Under the pieces are notes generated by a model. It saw only the letters and a list, made by a program, of their open reading frames with translations, was not told where the DNA came from and ran no database searches. The position numbers and the translations under genes are program-made. DNA of 64,000 nt from Pseudomonas sp. 14P_8.1_Bac3 (lineage in GTDB: Bacteria > Pseudomonadota > Gammaproteobacteria > Pseudomonadales > Pseudomonadaceae): contig NZ_JANLOD010000032.1 of assembly GCF_025466085.1 (NCBI RefSeq), positions 62,001 to 126,000 on the forward strand, written 5' to 3'. Numbering within the stretch: the stretch's first letter is position 1; each line of letters begins with the position of its first letter. Positions 47,971-56,554 of this stretch are shown piece by piece.

Positions 47971-49274
47971 CTGAACGTACCCTTGGCGAGTGGCTCGCCT
48001 ACCTTGAGCAGTTGCACCCTTCGGCCATCGACATGGGCCTTGAGCGCTCGCAACGGGTAGCGTCCCGCATGGGATTGGGCAAGCCGGCGCCTAGGGTGAT
48101 CACGGTCACCGGCACCAATGGCAAGGGTTCCACCTGCGCGTTCGTGGCTTCGTTGCTGCGGGCGCAGGGGCTGAAAGTTGGTGTCTACAATTCTCCGCAC
48201 CTGCTGCGTTACAACGAGCGGGTGCAGGTCAACGGCGTCGAAGCGACTGATGCCGAGCTGTGCGAAGCCTTTGTTGCTGTAGAGGCGGGGCGTGGCGACA
48301 CCTCCCTGACGTATTTCGAGATGGGCACCCTGGCGGCGTTCTGGCTGTTTCAACGGTCCGGGCTTGATGCCGTGGTGCTCGAAGTCGGTCTTGGCGGGCG
48401 TCTGGACACGGTCAACGTGGTGGATGCCGACATGGCGCTGGTGACCAGCATCGGCGTCGATCACGCGGATTATCTGGGCGACACTCGCGAGTCCGTGGCC
48501 TACGAAAAAGCCGGCATCTTCCGCCACGGCGCCCCCGCGCTGTGTGGCGATCTGAACCCTCCTCAACCTCTGCTGGATAAAGCGCGCGAGCTGGCTTGCC
48601 CGTTTTTCCTGCGCGGCCGCGATTTCGACCTTGGCGTCACCGATCACGATTGGCAGTGGCGGGGTGTCGATGCTCATGGGCGTGCGGTCGAGCTGCATGA
48701 CCTGCCGTTGCTCGACCTGCCGATGGAAAACGCCGCGCTGGCATTGCAGGCGTACCTGCTGCTCGGGTTGCCTTGGGCGGATGCGCAGATCATCGAGGCC
48801 CTAAAAGCCACGCGAGTGGTCGGGCGTCTGGATCGCCGTCAGTTCGACTGGCAGGGCAAGCACCTGAACCTGTTACTGGATGTCGGGCACAACCCTCACG
48901 CCGCCGAGTATCTGGCCCGCCGTCTGGCAAGCCGACCGCCGGCCGGAAAGCGCCTGGCGGTGTTCGGGTTGCTGGCAGACAAGGATCTGGATGGTGTTGT
49001 CGGCGAATTGAATGCTAGTGTCCAGCACTGGGCCGTTGCGCCGCTGGATTCACCGCGGGCGCGGCCGGTCGCTGATTTGCACGGGGCGCTACAGAACCTT
49101 GGCGCTTCGGTATCGTCCTATGACTGCGTGGCTGCCGCCCTGGAAGGGCAGTGCGCGCTGGCGACGAGCGACGACGAGATTCTATTGTTCGGATCATTTT
49201 ATTGTGTCGCCGAGGCCCTTGAATGGCTGGCCCGGCGCTCCACGGAGGAAGCGGCAAATGGCATTGCTGGATAA
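47967..49274 (+). CDS. folC: Folylpolyglutamate / dihydrofolate synthase
   Basis: 435 residues, Mur-ligase fold. P-loop TGTNGKGST (48-56), the metal-site segment [16 protein letters not shown] and [12 protein letters not shown] in the C-terminal domain. It adds glutamate to folates. Coupled to accD by a four-base overlap and to the SPOR gene by 17 bases. Confidence 0.95.
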   Translation: MTERTLGEWLAYLEQLHPSAIDMGLERSQRVASRMGLGKPAPRVITVTGTNGKGSTCAFVASLLRAQGLKVGVYNSPHLLRYNERVQVNGVEATDAELCEAFVAVEAGRGDTSLTYFEMGTLAAFWLFQRSGLDAVVLEVGLGGRLDTVNVVDADMALVTSIGVDHADYLGDTRESVAYEKAGIFRHGAPALCGDLNPPQPLLDKARELACPFFLRGRDFDLGVTDHDWQWRGVDAHGRAVELHDLPLLDLPMENAALALQAYLLLGLPWADAQIIEALKATRVVGRLDRRQFDWQGKHLNLLLDVGHNPHAAEYLARRLASRPPAGKRLAVFGLLADKDLDGVVGELNASVQHWAVAPLDSPRARPVADLHGALQNLGASVSSYDCVAAALEGQCALATSDDEILLFGSFYCVAEALEWLARRSTEEAANGIAG

Positions 49275-49917
49275 GGCTTACAAACAGCGCATGGTGGGCG
49301 CCCTGGTGCTGGTGGCGCTGGCAGTGATTTTCCTGCCGATGCTGTTTTCCCGTCAGGATGAGCAGCGTCAGGTCACGGTCGAGGCGCCAGCCGCACCGCA
49401 AGCGCCTTCGGTGCCGCAAGTGCAGGTTGAGCCGGTGGTCGTGCCTGAGCCGCAAGCTTTGCCACAGGAGCCGGTGCCGAGCGATGACGACATTGCCCAG
49501 CAGGAAGAGCCGTCGATGCCGACTGCGCCGGCTGTACCTGTCGCACCTGCGCCTGCCGCCAAACTGGTCACGCCGCCTCCAATTCCGGTCAATAAGCCAA
49601 CGACCGCGCCGAGCCAGCCGATCACCGCTGCACCGGGCAAGCCGGACACGACGCAAAGTCGCGTCGATGCCAATGGCCTGTCGGTCAGCTGGTCGGTGCA
49701 ACTGGCCAGCCTGTCGAGCCGGGCCGGCGCGGAAAACCTGCAGAAAACCCTGCGCAGCCAGGGTTACAACGCCTATATCCGCACGGCCGATGGCAAGAAT
49801 CGGGTGTTCGTCGGACCGCTGATCGAGCGTGCGGAAGCCGATCGTCTGCGTGACTTGCTCAACCGTCAACAGAACCTCAAGGGTTTTGTGGTGCGTTTCC
49901 AGCCAGAGCGCGGTTAA
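49258..49917 (+). CDS. SPOR-domain membrane protein (DedD-like)
   Basis: 219 residues: short cytoplasmic start, one TM (about 12-30), a Pro/Ala-rich periplasmic linker and a C-terminal SPOR domain (about 140-215: SVQLASLSSRAGAENLQKTLRSQGYNAY). SPOR domains bind denuded glycan at the division septum; E. coli DedD sits in the same accD-folC-cvpA-purF neighbourhood. GGAGGAA precedes the ATG, which lies inside folC. Confidence 0.9.
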   Translation: MALLDKAYKQRMVGALVLVALAVIFLPMLFSRQDEQRQVTVEAPAAPQAPSVPQVQVEPVVVPEPQALPQEPVPSDDDIAQQEEPSMPTAPAVPVAPAPAAKLVTPPPIPVNKPTTAPSQPITAAPGKPDTTQSRVDANGLSVSWSVQLASLSSRAGAENLQKTLRSQGYNAYIRTADGKNRVFVGPLIERAEADRLRDLLNRQQNLKGFVVRFQPERG

Positions 49918-50016
49918 AGACTATCGCCCCGATTTGAAATGCACTGACAATCGCAGCTTACCGATAAGCATGGGCTCTGCTAAAATGCGCCGCCTTATCC
50001 GTCTGTAGGCTGCACT

Positions 50017-50577
50017 GTGCCATTTACCTGGGTTGACTGGGCGATCGTTGCAATCATCGCCATCTCCGCATTGATCAGTCTGAGCCGCGGCTTCGTCAAA
50101 GAAGCATTATCGCTGGTGACCTGGATCATCGCAGGAGTCGTCGCCTGGATGTTCGGTGGTGCATTGTCCGAGTACCTCGCCGGATACATCGAAACACCTT
50201 CGGCTCGCGTGATCGCGGGCTGCGCAATAATGTTTGTCGCCACGTTAATCGTAGGCGCAATGATCAATTATCTTATCGGCGAATTGGTTCGCGTCACCGG
50301 CCTGTCCGGGACCGATCGATTCCTCGGCATGGCCTTCGGCGCCGCGCGTGGCGTGTTGCTGGTGGTCGTGGCAGTCGGGCTGTTGAGCCTGGGGCCGGTA
50401 CAGCAGGACGGGTGGTGGCAGCAGTCGCAACTCGTGCCAAAATTTCTATTGGTCGCAGACTGGTCCAAAAACCTGATCCTTGGGTGGAGCAGTCAGTGGC
50501 TTGCCAGCGGTATCAGCGTACCCGCTGAAATACCGTTCAAGGAGCACCTCTTGCCGACGGCCAAAACGCCTCAGTGA
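50017..50577 (+). CDS. cvpA: CvpA family membrane protein
   Basis: 186 residues, starting at GTG. About four membrane helices; the family stretch WVDWAIVAIIAISALISLSRGFVKEALSLVTWI is intact. Named for colicin V production in E. coli, with roles in envelope function. A TAAAAT box at 49981-49986 is a plausible -10. Directly before purF, as in E. coli. Confidence 0.92.
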   Translation: MPFTWVDWAIVAIIAISALISLSRGFVKEALSLVTWIIAGVVAWMFGGALSEYLAGYIETPSARVIAGCAIMFVATLIVGAMINYLIGELVRVTGLSGTDRFLGMAFGAARGVLLVVVAVGLLSLGPVQQDGWWQQSQLVPKFLLVADWSKNLILGWSSQWLASGISVPAEIPFKEHLLPTAKTPQ

Positions 50578-50618
50578 GTGGTGTTCAGTTCAGATCCATT
50601 AAGTAGGGGTTGCGTCGC

Positions 50619-52124
50619 ATGTGTGGCATCGTCGGTATCGTCGGTAAGTCGAACGTCAATCAGGCGCTGTATGACGCGCTAACCGTCCTCCAGCACCGCG
50701 GCCAGGACGCTGCCGGTATCGTAACCAGCCATGACGGCCGGTTATTCCTGCGCAAGGACAACGGTCTTGTGCGTGACGTGTTCCATCAGCGTCACATGCA
50801 GCGCCTGGTCGGCCACATGGGCATTGGCCATGTGCGTTACCCGACCGCAGGCAGCTCGACCTCGGCCGAAGCTCAACCGTTCTACGTCAACTCGCCTTAT
50901 GGCATCACCCTGGCGCACAACGGCAACCTGACCAACGTTGAACAGCTGGCCAAGGAGATTTACGAATCTGACCTGCGCCACGTCAACACCAACTCCGATT
51001 CGGAAGTGCTGCTCAACGTGTTCGCGCACGAACTGGCCCAGCGCGGCAAGTTGCAGCCGACCGAGGAAGACGTGTTCGCCGCCGTGACTGACGTGCATAA
51101 CCGTTGCGTCGGTGGTTATGCGGTCGTAGCGATGGTGACCGGCTACGGCATCGTCGGTTTCCGCGATCCGCACGGTATCCGCCCGATCGTCTTCGGTCAG
51201 CGTCACACCGACGAAGGCGTCGAGTACATGATCGCCTCCGAAAGCGTGTCCCTGGACGTGCTCGGTTTTACCCTGATTCGCGATCTGGCGCCGGGCGAAG
51301 CGGTGTATATCACTGAAGACGGCAAGCTGCACACCCGTCAGTGCGCGACCAACCCGTCCCTGACCCCGTGCATCTTCGAACACGTCTACCTGGCGCGTCC
51401 GGACTCGATCATCGACGGCGTGTCGGTCTACAAGGCCCGTCTGCGCATGGGTGAAAAGCTCGCCGAGAAGATTCTGCGCGAGCGTCCCGAGCACGATATC
51501 GACGTGGTCATCCCGATTCCGGACACCAGCCGAACGGCGGCGCTGGAGCTGGCGAACCACCTGGGCGTCAAGTTCCGCGAAGGCTTCGTAAAGAACCGCT
51601 ACATCGGTCGTACCTTCATCATGCCGGGCCAGGCTGCGCGGAAAAAATCCGTACGGCAGAAACTCAACGCCATCGAACTGGAATTCCGCGGCAAGAACGT
51701 GATGCTGGTGGATGATTCCATCGTTCGCGGCACCACGTGCAAGCAGATCATCCAGATGGCCCGCGAAGCCGGCGCGAAAAACGTCTACTTCTGCTCGGCG
51801 GCACCGGCTGTTCGCTACCCGAACGTCTACGGCATCGACATGCCGAGCGCCCACGAACTGATCGCGCATAACCGTTCGACCCAGGACGTGGCTGATCTGA
51901 TCGGCGCAGACTGGCTGATCTATCAGGACTTGCCTGACTTGATCGAAGCGGTCGGTGGCGGCAAGATCAAGATCGACAAGTTCGATTGCGCGGTGTTCGA
52001 CGGCCAGTACGTGACTGGCGATGTCGACGAGGCCTACCTGAACAAGATCGAGCAGGCACGCAACGACGCCTCGAAGGTCAAGACGCAGGCGGTCAGCGCG
52101 ATCATCGATCTGTATAACAACTGA
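50619..52124 (+). CDS. purF: Amidophosphoribosyltransferase
   Basis: 501 residues. First step of purine synthesis: PRPP + glutamine to phosphoribosylamine. The mature N-terminal Cys (MCGIVGIVG) is the glutaminase nucleophile; the PRPP site is [20 protein letters not shown] at 50619 is fixed by the need for Cys after Met. No propeptide is present, as in E. coli. Confidence 0.97.
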   Translation: MCGIVGIVGKSNVNQALYDALTVLQHRGQDAAGIVTSHDGRLFLRKDNGLVRDVFHQRHMQRLVGHMGIGHVRYPTAGSSTSAEAQPFYVNSPYGITLAHNGNLTNVEQLAKEIYESDLRHVNTNSDSEVLLNVFAHELAQRGKLQPTEEDVFAAVTDVHNRCVGGYAVVAMVTGYGIVGFRDPHGIRPIVFGQRHTDEGVEYMIASESVSLDVLGFTLIRDLAPGEAVYITEDGKLHTRQCATNPSLTPCIFEHVYLARPDSIIDGVSVYKARLRMGEKLAEKILRERPEHDIDVVIPIPDTSRTAALELANHLGVKFREGFVKNRYIGRTFIMPGQAARKKSVRQKLNAIELEFRGKNVMLVDDSIVRGTTCKQIIQMAREAGAKNVYFCSAAPAVRYPNVYGIDMPSAHELIAHNRSTQDVADLIGADWLIYQDLPDLIEAVGGGKIKIDKFDCAVFDGQYVTGDVDEAYLNKIEQARNDASKVKTQAVSAIIDLYNN

Positions 52125-52130
52125 GTTTCT

Positions 52131-52154
52131 ACCGGCCCTGAGGGGCCGGTTTTG
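52131..52154 (+). terminator. Terminator of purF
   Basis: ACCGGCCC-TGA-GGGGCCGGTTTTG, seven bases beyond the stop. Confidence 0.85.
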
Positions 52155-52188
52155 TATCTACCAGAAGATCAAGGCAAGGAGTGACAGC

Positions 52189-53400
52189 ATGAGTCAGGAT
52201 TGGGATGCCGGTCGGCTGGACAGCGACCTCGAAGGCGTAGCGTTCGATACCCTGGCCGTACGCGCCGGTCAGCACCGCACGCCGGAAGGCGAACACGGTG
52301 ATCCGATGTTCTTCACTTCCAGCTACGTATTCCGTACCGCCGCCGACGCGGCCGCACGCTTTGCCGGGGAAGTGCCGGGCAACGTTTACTCGCGGTACAC
52401 CAACCCCACCGTACGTGCGTTCGAAGAGCGCATCGCCGCGCTGGAAAGCGCCGAACAAGCCGTGGCCACCGCCACCGGCATGGCCGCAATCATGGCGGTG
52501 GTGATGAGCCTGTGCAGTGCCGGCGACCATGTACTGGTTTCGCGCAGCGTATTCGGCTCGACCATCAGCCTGTTTGAGAAGTACTTCAAGCGCTTCGGCA
52601 TTGAAGTGGATTACGTGGCCTTGGCGGATCTGTCCGGCTGGGACGCGGCGATCAAGGCCAACACCAAATTGCTGTTCGTCGAGTCGCCGTCCAATCCACT
52701 GGCGGAGCTGGTGGATATCGCCGAGCTGGCGAAAATCGCTCACGCCAAAGGCGCGATGCTGGTAGTCGACAACTGCTTCTGTACGCCGGCGCTGCAGCAG
52801 CCCCTGAAGATGGGCGCGGACATCGTCGTGCACTCGGCGACCAAGTTTATCGATGGCCAGGGCCGTTGCATGGGCGGCGTTGTGGCCGGTCGCAGCGAGC
52901 AGATGAAGGAAGTGGTTGGTTTCCTGCGCACTGCCGGGCCAACCTTGAGCCCGTTCAATGCCTGGATCTTCCTCAAGGGTCTGGAGACGCTGAGCCTGCG
53001 CATGAAGGCGCATTGCGCCAATGCCCAGCAACTGGCCGAGTGGCTGGAGCAGCAGGACGGCATCGAGAAAGTCTATTACGCCGGCCTCAAAAGCCATCCG
53101 CAGCATGAACTGGCCCAGCGCCAGCAGAAAGGTTTTGGCGCGGTGGTCAGTTTCGAGGTCAAGGGCGGCAAAGAGGGCGCGTGGCGCTTTATCGATGCGA
53201 CCCGATTGATTTCGATCACCGCCAACCTCGGCGACAGCAAGACCACCATCACTCATCCGAGCACCACGTCCCACGGCCGTCTGGCGCCGCAGGAGCGTGA
53301 AGCGGCAGGCATCCGCGACAGCCTGATCCGGATTGCGGTCGGCCTGGAAGATGTGGGTGACCTGCAAGCGGATCTGGCACGCGGGCTGGCTGCCTTGTGA
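52189..53400 (+). CDS. metZ: O-succinylhomoserine sulfhydrylase
   Basis: 403 residues, Cys/Met metabolism PLP family. The PLP lysine is near residue 219 in [35 protein letters not shown] and [12 protein letters not shown] are typical. It adds sulfide to O-succinylhomoserine, giving homocysteine directly. Its stop overlaps the GTG of the SDR gene (GTGA). Confidence 0.92.
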   Translation: MSQDWDAGRLDSDLEGVAFDTLAVRAGQHRTPEGEHGDPMFFTSSYVFRTAADAAARFAGEVPGNVYSRYTNPTVRAFEERIAALESAEQAVATATGMAAIMAVVMSLCSAGDHVLVSRSVFGSTISLFEKYFKRFGIEVDYVALADLSGWDAAIKANTKLLFVESPSNPLAELVDIAELAKIAHAKGAMLVVDNCFCTPALQQPLKMGADIVVHSATKFIDGQGRCMGGVVAGRSEQMKEVVGFLRTAGPTLSPFNAWIFLKGLETLSLRMKAHCANAQQLAEWLEQQDGIEKVYYAGLKSHPQHELAQRQQKGFGAVVSFEVKGGKEGAWRFIDATRLISITANLGDSKTTITHPSTTSHGRLAPQEREAAGIRDSLIRIAVGLEDVGDLQADLARGLAAL

Positions 53401-54173
53401 TCGAGTTGTCCACGCCGACGGCCGGTTCCAATGGCCGTGTTGCCCTGGTGACCGGTGCCGCGCGCGGTATCGGTCTGGGCATCGCCGCCTGGCTGATCAG
53501 CGAAGGCTGGCAGGTGGTACTGACGGACCTGGATCGGGAGCGCGGCTCGAAGGTGGCGAAAGTGCTGGGCGATAACGCCTGGTTTATCGCCATGGACGTG
53601 TCGAACGAAGCGCAGGTGGCGCTAGGCGTCGCCGAGGTGCTGGGGCAGTTCGGGCGTCTGGATGCGCTGGTATGCAACGCGGCAGTGGCTGATCCGCACA
53701 ACATCACCCTGGAAAGCCTTGATCTGGCGTACTGGAATCGGGTGCTGGCGGTCAATCTAAGCGGGCCGATGCTGTTGGCCAAGCACTGTGCGCCGTACCT
53801 GCGCGCTCACAGCGGGGCGATCGTCAACCTGGCCTCGACCCGTGCGGGACAGTCAGAGCCCGACACGGAGGCCTACGCGGCGAGCAAGGGTGGTCTGCTG
53901 GCCCTGACCCATGCACTGGCGATCAGCCTCGGGCCGGAAATTCGCGTCAACGCGGTCAGTCCTGGCTGGATCGATGCCCGGGACCCGGCGGTACGGCGCG
54001 CCGAACCGCTCTCGGAAGCCGACCATGCGCAACATCCGGCGGGCAGGGTAGGGACGGTAGAGGACGTGGCGGCGATGGTGGCCTGGCTATTGTCGAAGAA
54101 TGCGGGTTTCGTCACCGGCCAGGAGTTCGTGGTCGATGGCGGCATGACCAAGAAGATGATTTACAGCGAGTGA
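53397..54173 (+). CDS. Short-chain dehydrogenase/reductase
   Basis: 258 residues, classical SDR. Cofactor motif [16 protein letters not shown], catalytic Ser region (NLASTRAG), YxxxK as YAASKGG, and the C-terminal [14 protein letters not shown]. The Asp after beta-2 (LTDLDRER) points to NAD(H). GTG start inside the metZ stop. Substrate unknown. Confidence 0.88.
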   Translation: MIELSTPTAGSNGRVALVTGAARGIGLGIAAWLISEGWQVVLTDLDRERGSKVAKVLGDNAWFIAMDVSNEAQVALGVAEVLGQFGRLDALVCNAAVADPHNITLESLDLAYWNRVLAVNLSGPMLLAKHCAPYLRAHSGAIVNLASTRAGQSEPDTEAYAASKGGLLALTHALAISLGPEIRVNAVSPGWIDARDPAVRRAEPLSEADHAQHPAGRVGTVEDVAAMVAWLLSKNAGFVTGQEFVVDGGMTKKMIYSE

Positions 54174-54203
54174 ACTGGGTTGTCCTGAGGATTGAGGTTG
54201 ACT

Positions 54204-54287
54204 GGCCCCGCCTTCGCGAACGGGCTCGCGCCCACGTTAAAATGCACTCCCCTGTGGAAGCGCGCCTGTTCGCGAAGGCGATCCGAC
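54204..54287. repeat. REP-like inverted pair (divergent type)
   Basis: CCGCCTTCGCGAACGGGCTCGCG faces CGCGCCTGTTCGCGAAGGCG with the spacer TTAAAATGCACTCCCCTG. Arms are related to, but more divergent than, the other REP pairs. Confidence 0.7.
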
Positions 54288-54400
54288 AGTCGCTGACTTC
54301 ATCAGTAATGACGCCATTTTGTCTTTTTCAGAAAAACTTCAAGCGGGCTATTGACTTAGCTTCGGCAGGTGCGTAAATTTCGCGGCCTCAGAGAAGCAAA

Positions 54401-54476
54401 GGGTGATTAGCTCAGCTGGGAGAGCGTCTGCCTTACAAGCAGAATGTCGGCGGTTCGATCCCGTCATCACCCACCA
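54401..54476 (+). tRNA. tRNA-Val (TAC)
   Basis: 76 bases with encoded CCA. Loop CTTACAA between TCTGC and GCAGA gives anticodon TAC. Confidence 0.96.
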
Positions 54477-54530
54477 CTTCTTGAGAGTCTTGCGAAAGCA
54501 AGATGGAAGCTGAAAAGCCTCCACCGACGC

Positions 54531-54607
54531 GCAGCGGTAGTTCAGTCGGTTAGAATACCGGCCTGTCACGCCGGGGGTCGCGGGTTCGAGTCCCGTCCGC
54601 TGCGCCA
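54531..54607 (+). tRNA. tRNA-Asp (GTC), copy 1
   Basis: 77 bases with encoded CCA. Loop CTGTCAC between CCGGC and GCCGG gives GTC. Confidence 0.96.
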
Positions 54608-54699
54608 TATTTTACGAATCGGAGTCATCCGGTTCGCGATTGAAGAGCACCGAAGCCTTCGATCAAACGAGTTACCTGGACGCAAGTCCATAGCGATAC

Positions 54700-54776
54700 G
54701 CAGCGGTAGTTCAGTCGGTTAGAATACCGGCCTGTCACGCCGGGGGTCGCGGGTTCGAGTCCCGTCCGCTGCGCCA
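54700..54776 (+). tRNA. tRNA-Asp (GTC), copy 2
   Basis: 77 bases, identical to copy 1 base for base in my reading; the spacers between copies are unrelated. Confidence 0.96.
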
Positions 54777-54862
54777 TATCTGCCTCAAGGCCCACTGAAC
54801 GCCTTGGAGCTACGAAGAAAGCTGCTGGTCATGCCAGTATCTGATTCGAGTCGATAGCAAAG

Positions 54863-54889
54863 ACCCTGGTCGAAAGACCGGGGTTTTTT
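54863..54889 (+). terminator. Terminator of the Val-Asp-Asp tRNA array
   Basis: ACCCTGGTC-GAAA-GACCGGGGTTTTTT: nine paired bases (one T-G), a stable GAAA loop and a T-run. Confidence 0.88.
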
Positions 54890-54985
54890 GTGTCTGAAAT
54901 TTGGCTTCTACGCCTCTCCAACCTTTCCCAAAACTACTTTCTGCGTGGTTGTTGCACAAAGGACTTGGTTCACGGCTCCGACATT

Positions 54986-55004
54986 AATTAGAATCACTCT
55001 CATT
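54986..55004. promoter_or_regulatory. Fur box before the ECF sigma factor gene
   Basis: AATTAGAATCACTCTCATT matches the Pseudomonas-type inverted repeat AATGAGAATnATTCTCATT at nearly every position and lies 33 bases before the ATG. Iron repression of the operon is expected. Confidence 0.75.
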
Positions 55005-55036
55005 TACGATAACTCCTTGGCGCAGGGCTTCTTGAG

Positions 55037-55546
55037 ATGAGTGATGCAGCGATGCCGAAGGAGCAAACCCTTCACGACCTGTACCGCGATCACCGTGGCT
55101 GGCTGGAAGGCTGGTTAAGCAGGCGTCTGGGAAATGGCTGTGATGCGGCGGACCTGAGCCAGGATACGTTCCTTCGCGTGCTCGCCAGCTCCCAGCGGAT
55201 CGCCGATCTACAAGAGCCCCGTGCCTATCTGCTGACCGTGGGCAAACGCCTGCTGAGTAATTTTTACCAGCGTCGCAGCCTCGAACACGCCTACTTGGCC
55301 GCGCTGGCGTCGATGCCCGAAGCGTGTGCGCCATCCCCCGAACAGCGCTGGCTGCTGCTGGAAACCCTGCAAGCGCTGGACGAGCTGCTTGATGGATTGC
55401 CGAAGGCGGTGCGCAGGGCGTTTCTGTGGAGTCAGCTCGAAGGCTTGAATTATCAGCAGATCGCCGAACGTCTGCAGGTGTCCGAGCGCACGGTCAAACG
55501 CTACATGGCACAAGCCTACGAGCATTGTCTGTTGGTGGACCTGTGA
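55037..55546 (+). CDS. fecI: FecI-type ECF sigma factor
   Basis: 169 residues, ECF sigma with region 2 (about 10-80: LYRDHRGWLEGWLSRRLGNGCDAADLSQDTFLRVL) and region 4 (about 110-160: GLNYQQIAERLQVSERTVKRYMAQA). It should transcribe the TonB receptor gene downstream after release by its FecR partner. Regulated by iron through the upstream Fur box. Stop overlaps the fecR GTG (GTGA). The symbol marks the family, not the specific ferric citrate system. Confidence 0.9.
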   Translation: MSDAAMPKEQTLHDLYRDHRGWLEGWLSRRLGNGCDAADLSQDTFLRVLASSQRIADLQEPRAYLLTVGKRLLSNFYQRRSLEHAYLAALASMPEACAPSPEQRWLLLETLQALDELLDGLPKAVRRAFLWSQLEGLNYQQIAERLQVSERTVKRYMAQAYEHCLLVDL

Positions 55547-56487
55547 ACAGTCAGGCGTCCGATACCCGTCAGGCCGTTCGTGCGGCTGCGCAATGGCTTG
55601 CGTTGCTGGAGTCGGGCGGCGCCAATGAGCAGGACCACGCCAATTTGCAGCGCTGGCGCGATACGTGTGCCAGTCACGAGCAGGCCTGGCAGAAGGCACA
55701 AGCCCTGCGCCAGCGTTTCGCCGATCTGCCGTCGGCGTTGGCGTTGAGCAGCCTGGACCGTCCCGATCCAGGTCGGCGCAAGCTACTGAAACGCGGATTG
55801 GGCGCCGTGGCATTGGTCCCGACGGCGTGGTTGATCAGCCGCCAATTGCCCTTGGACGTCTGGCGTGCCGACCTGCACACCGCCACCGGCGAGCGCAAAA
55901 AGGTGCTGCTCGCCGACGGCAGTTCGCTGCAGCTCAACACCGCCAGTGCCGTCGATGTCGATGTGCAGGCTCACCGTTTGAAATTGATCGAGGGCGAAAT
56001 GTCGCTCAAGATGCCAGGAACGGTTCCGCTGACGCTGCAGACCCGATACGGAAATGTGATTGTCAGCCAGAGTGACGTCTGTGTGCGCCAGGGCGCACGG
56101 GGTTGCCGGGTGGCGGTGTACACCGGTTCTGTGCAATTGCAGCCCCTGGAGGGGCCGGCGCTGGCGTTGCGCGCTGGTCAACAGGTCAGTCTTCAAGCGG
56201 CGGGCGCTGGCGCGATCACCCCATTCGACGCACTGGCGCCGGGTTGGCGGGAAGGAGTGCTGATGGCGAAGAATCAGCCGTTGGGGGATTTTCTGCGCGA
56301 GCTCGGTACTTATCGACCGGGCGTCCTGCTCTGGGAGCCGGAGCTGGAAACGCTACGGGTCACCGGCAGTTTCCTGCTCGACGACACCGATCGCGTCCTC
56401 GGGCTGCTCGCGGCCAGCCTGCCGCTGGAGGTGCAATTCCGGACCCGTTACTGGGTCACGTTGCTGCCGCGCAAAAATAGTGTGTAA
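55543..56487 (+). CDS. fecR: FecR-type anti-sigma regulator
   Basis: 314 residues, GTG start overlapping the fecI stop. A cytoplasmic sigma-binding part (about 1-75, with AAQWLALLESGG and WRDTCASHEQAWQKA), a TM (about 88-105: GLGAVALVPTAWLIS), the periplasmic FecR domain (LADGSSLQLNTASAVDVD, GRYG-like TRYGNVIVSQ) and a C-terminal STN-like part that contacts the receptor. It relays ligand binding from the receptor to the sigma factor. Confidence 0.92.
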   Translation: MNSQASDTRQAVRAAAQWLALLESGGANEQDHANLQRWRDTCASHEQAWQKAQALRQRFADLPSALALSSLDRPDPGRRKLLKRGLGAVALVPTAWLISRQLPLDVWRADLHTATGERKKVLLADGSSLQLNTASAVDVDVQAHRLKLIEGEMSLKMPGTVPLTLQTRYGNVIVSQSDVCVRQGARGCRVAVYTGSVQLQPLEGPALALRAGQQVSLQAAGAGAITPFDALAPGWREGVLMAKNQPLGDFLRELGTYRPGVLLWEPELETLRVTGSFLLDDTDRVLGLLAASLPLEVQFRTRYWVTLLPRKNSV

Positions 56488-56554
56488 CGCGTGTCCCCTT
56501 TTTTCGACTCGCCTGTCATTCAAGGCATGTGATCGAATCAAGAGAGCCATTCCA

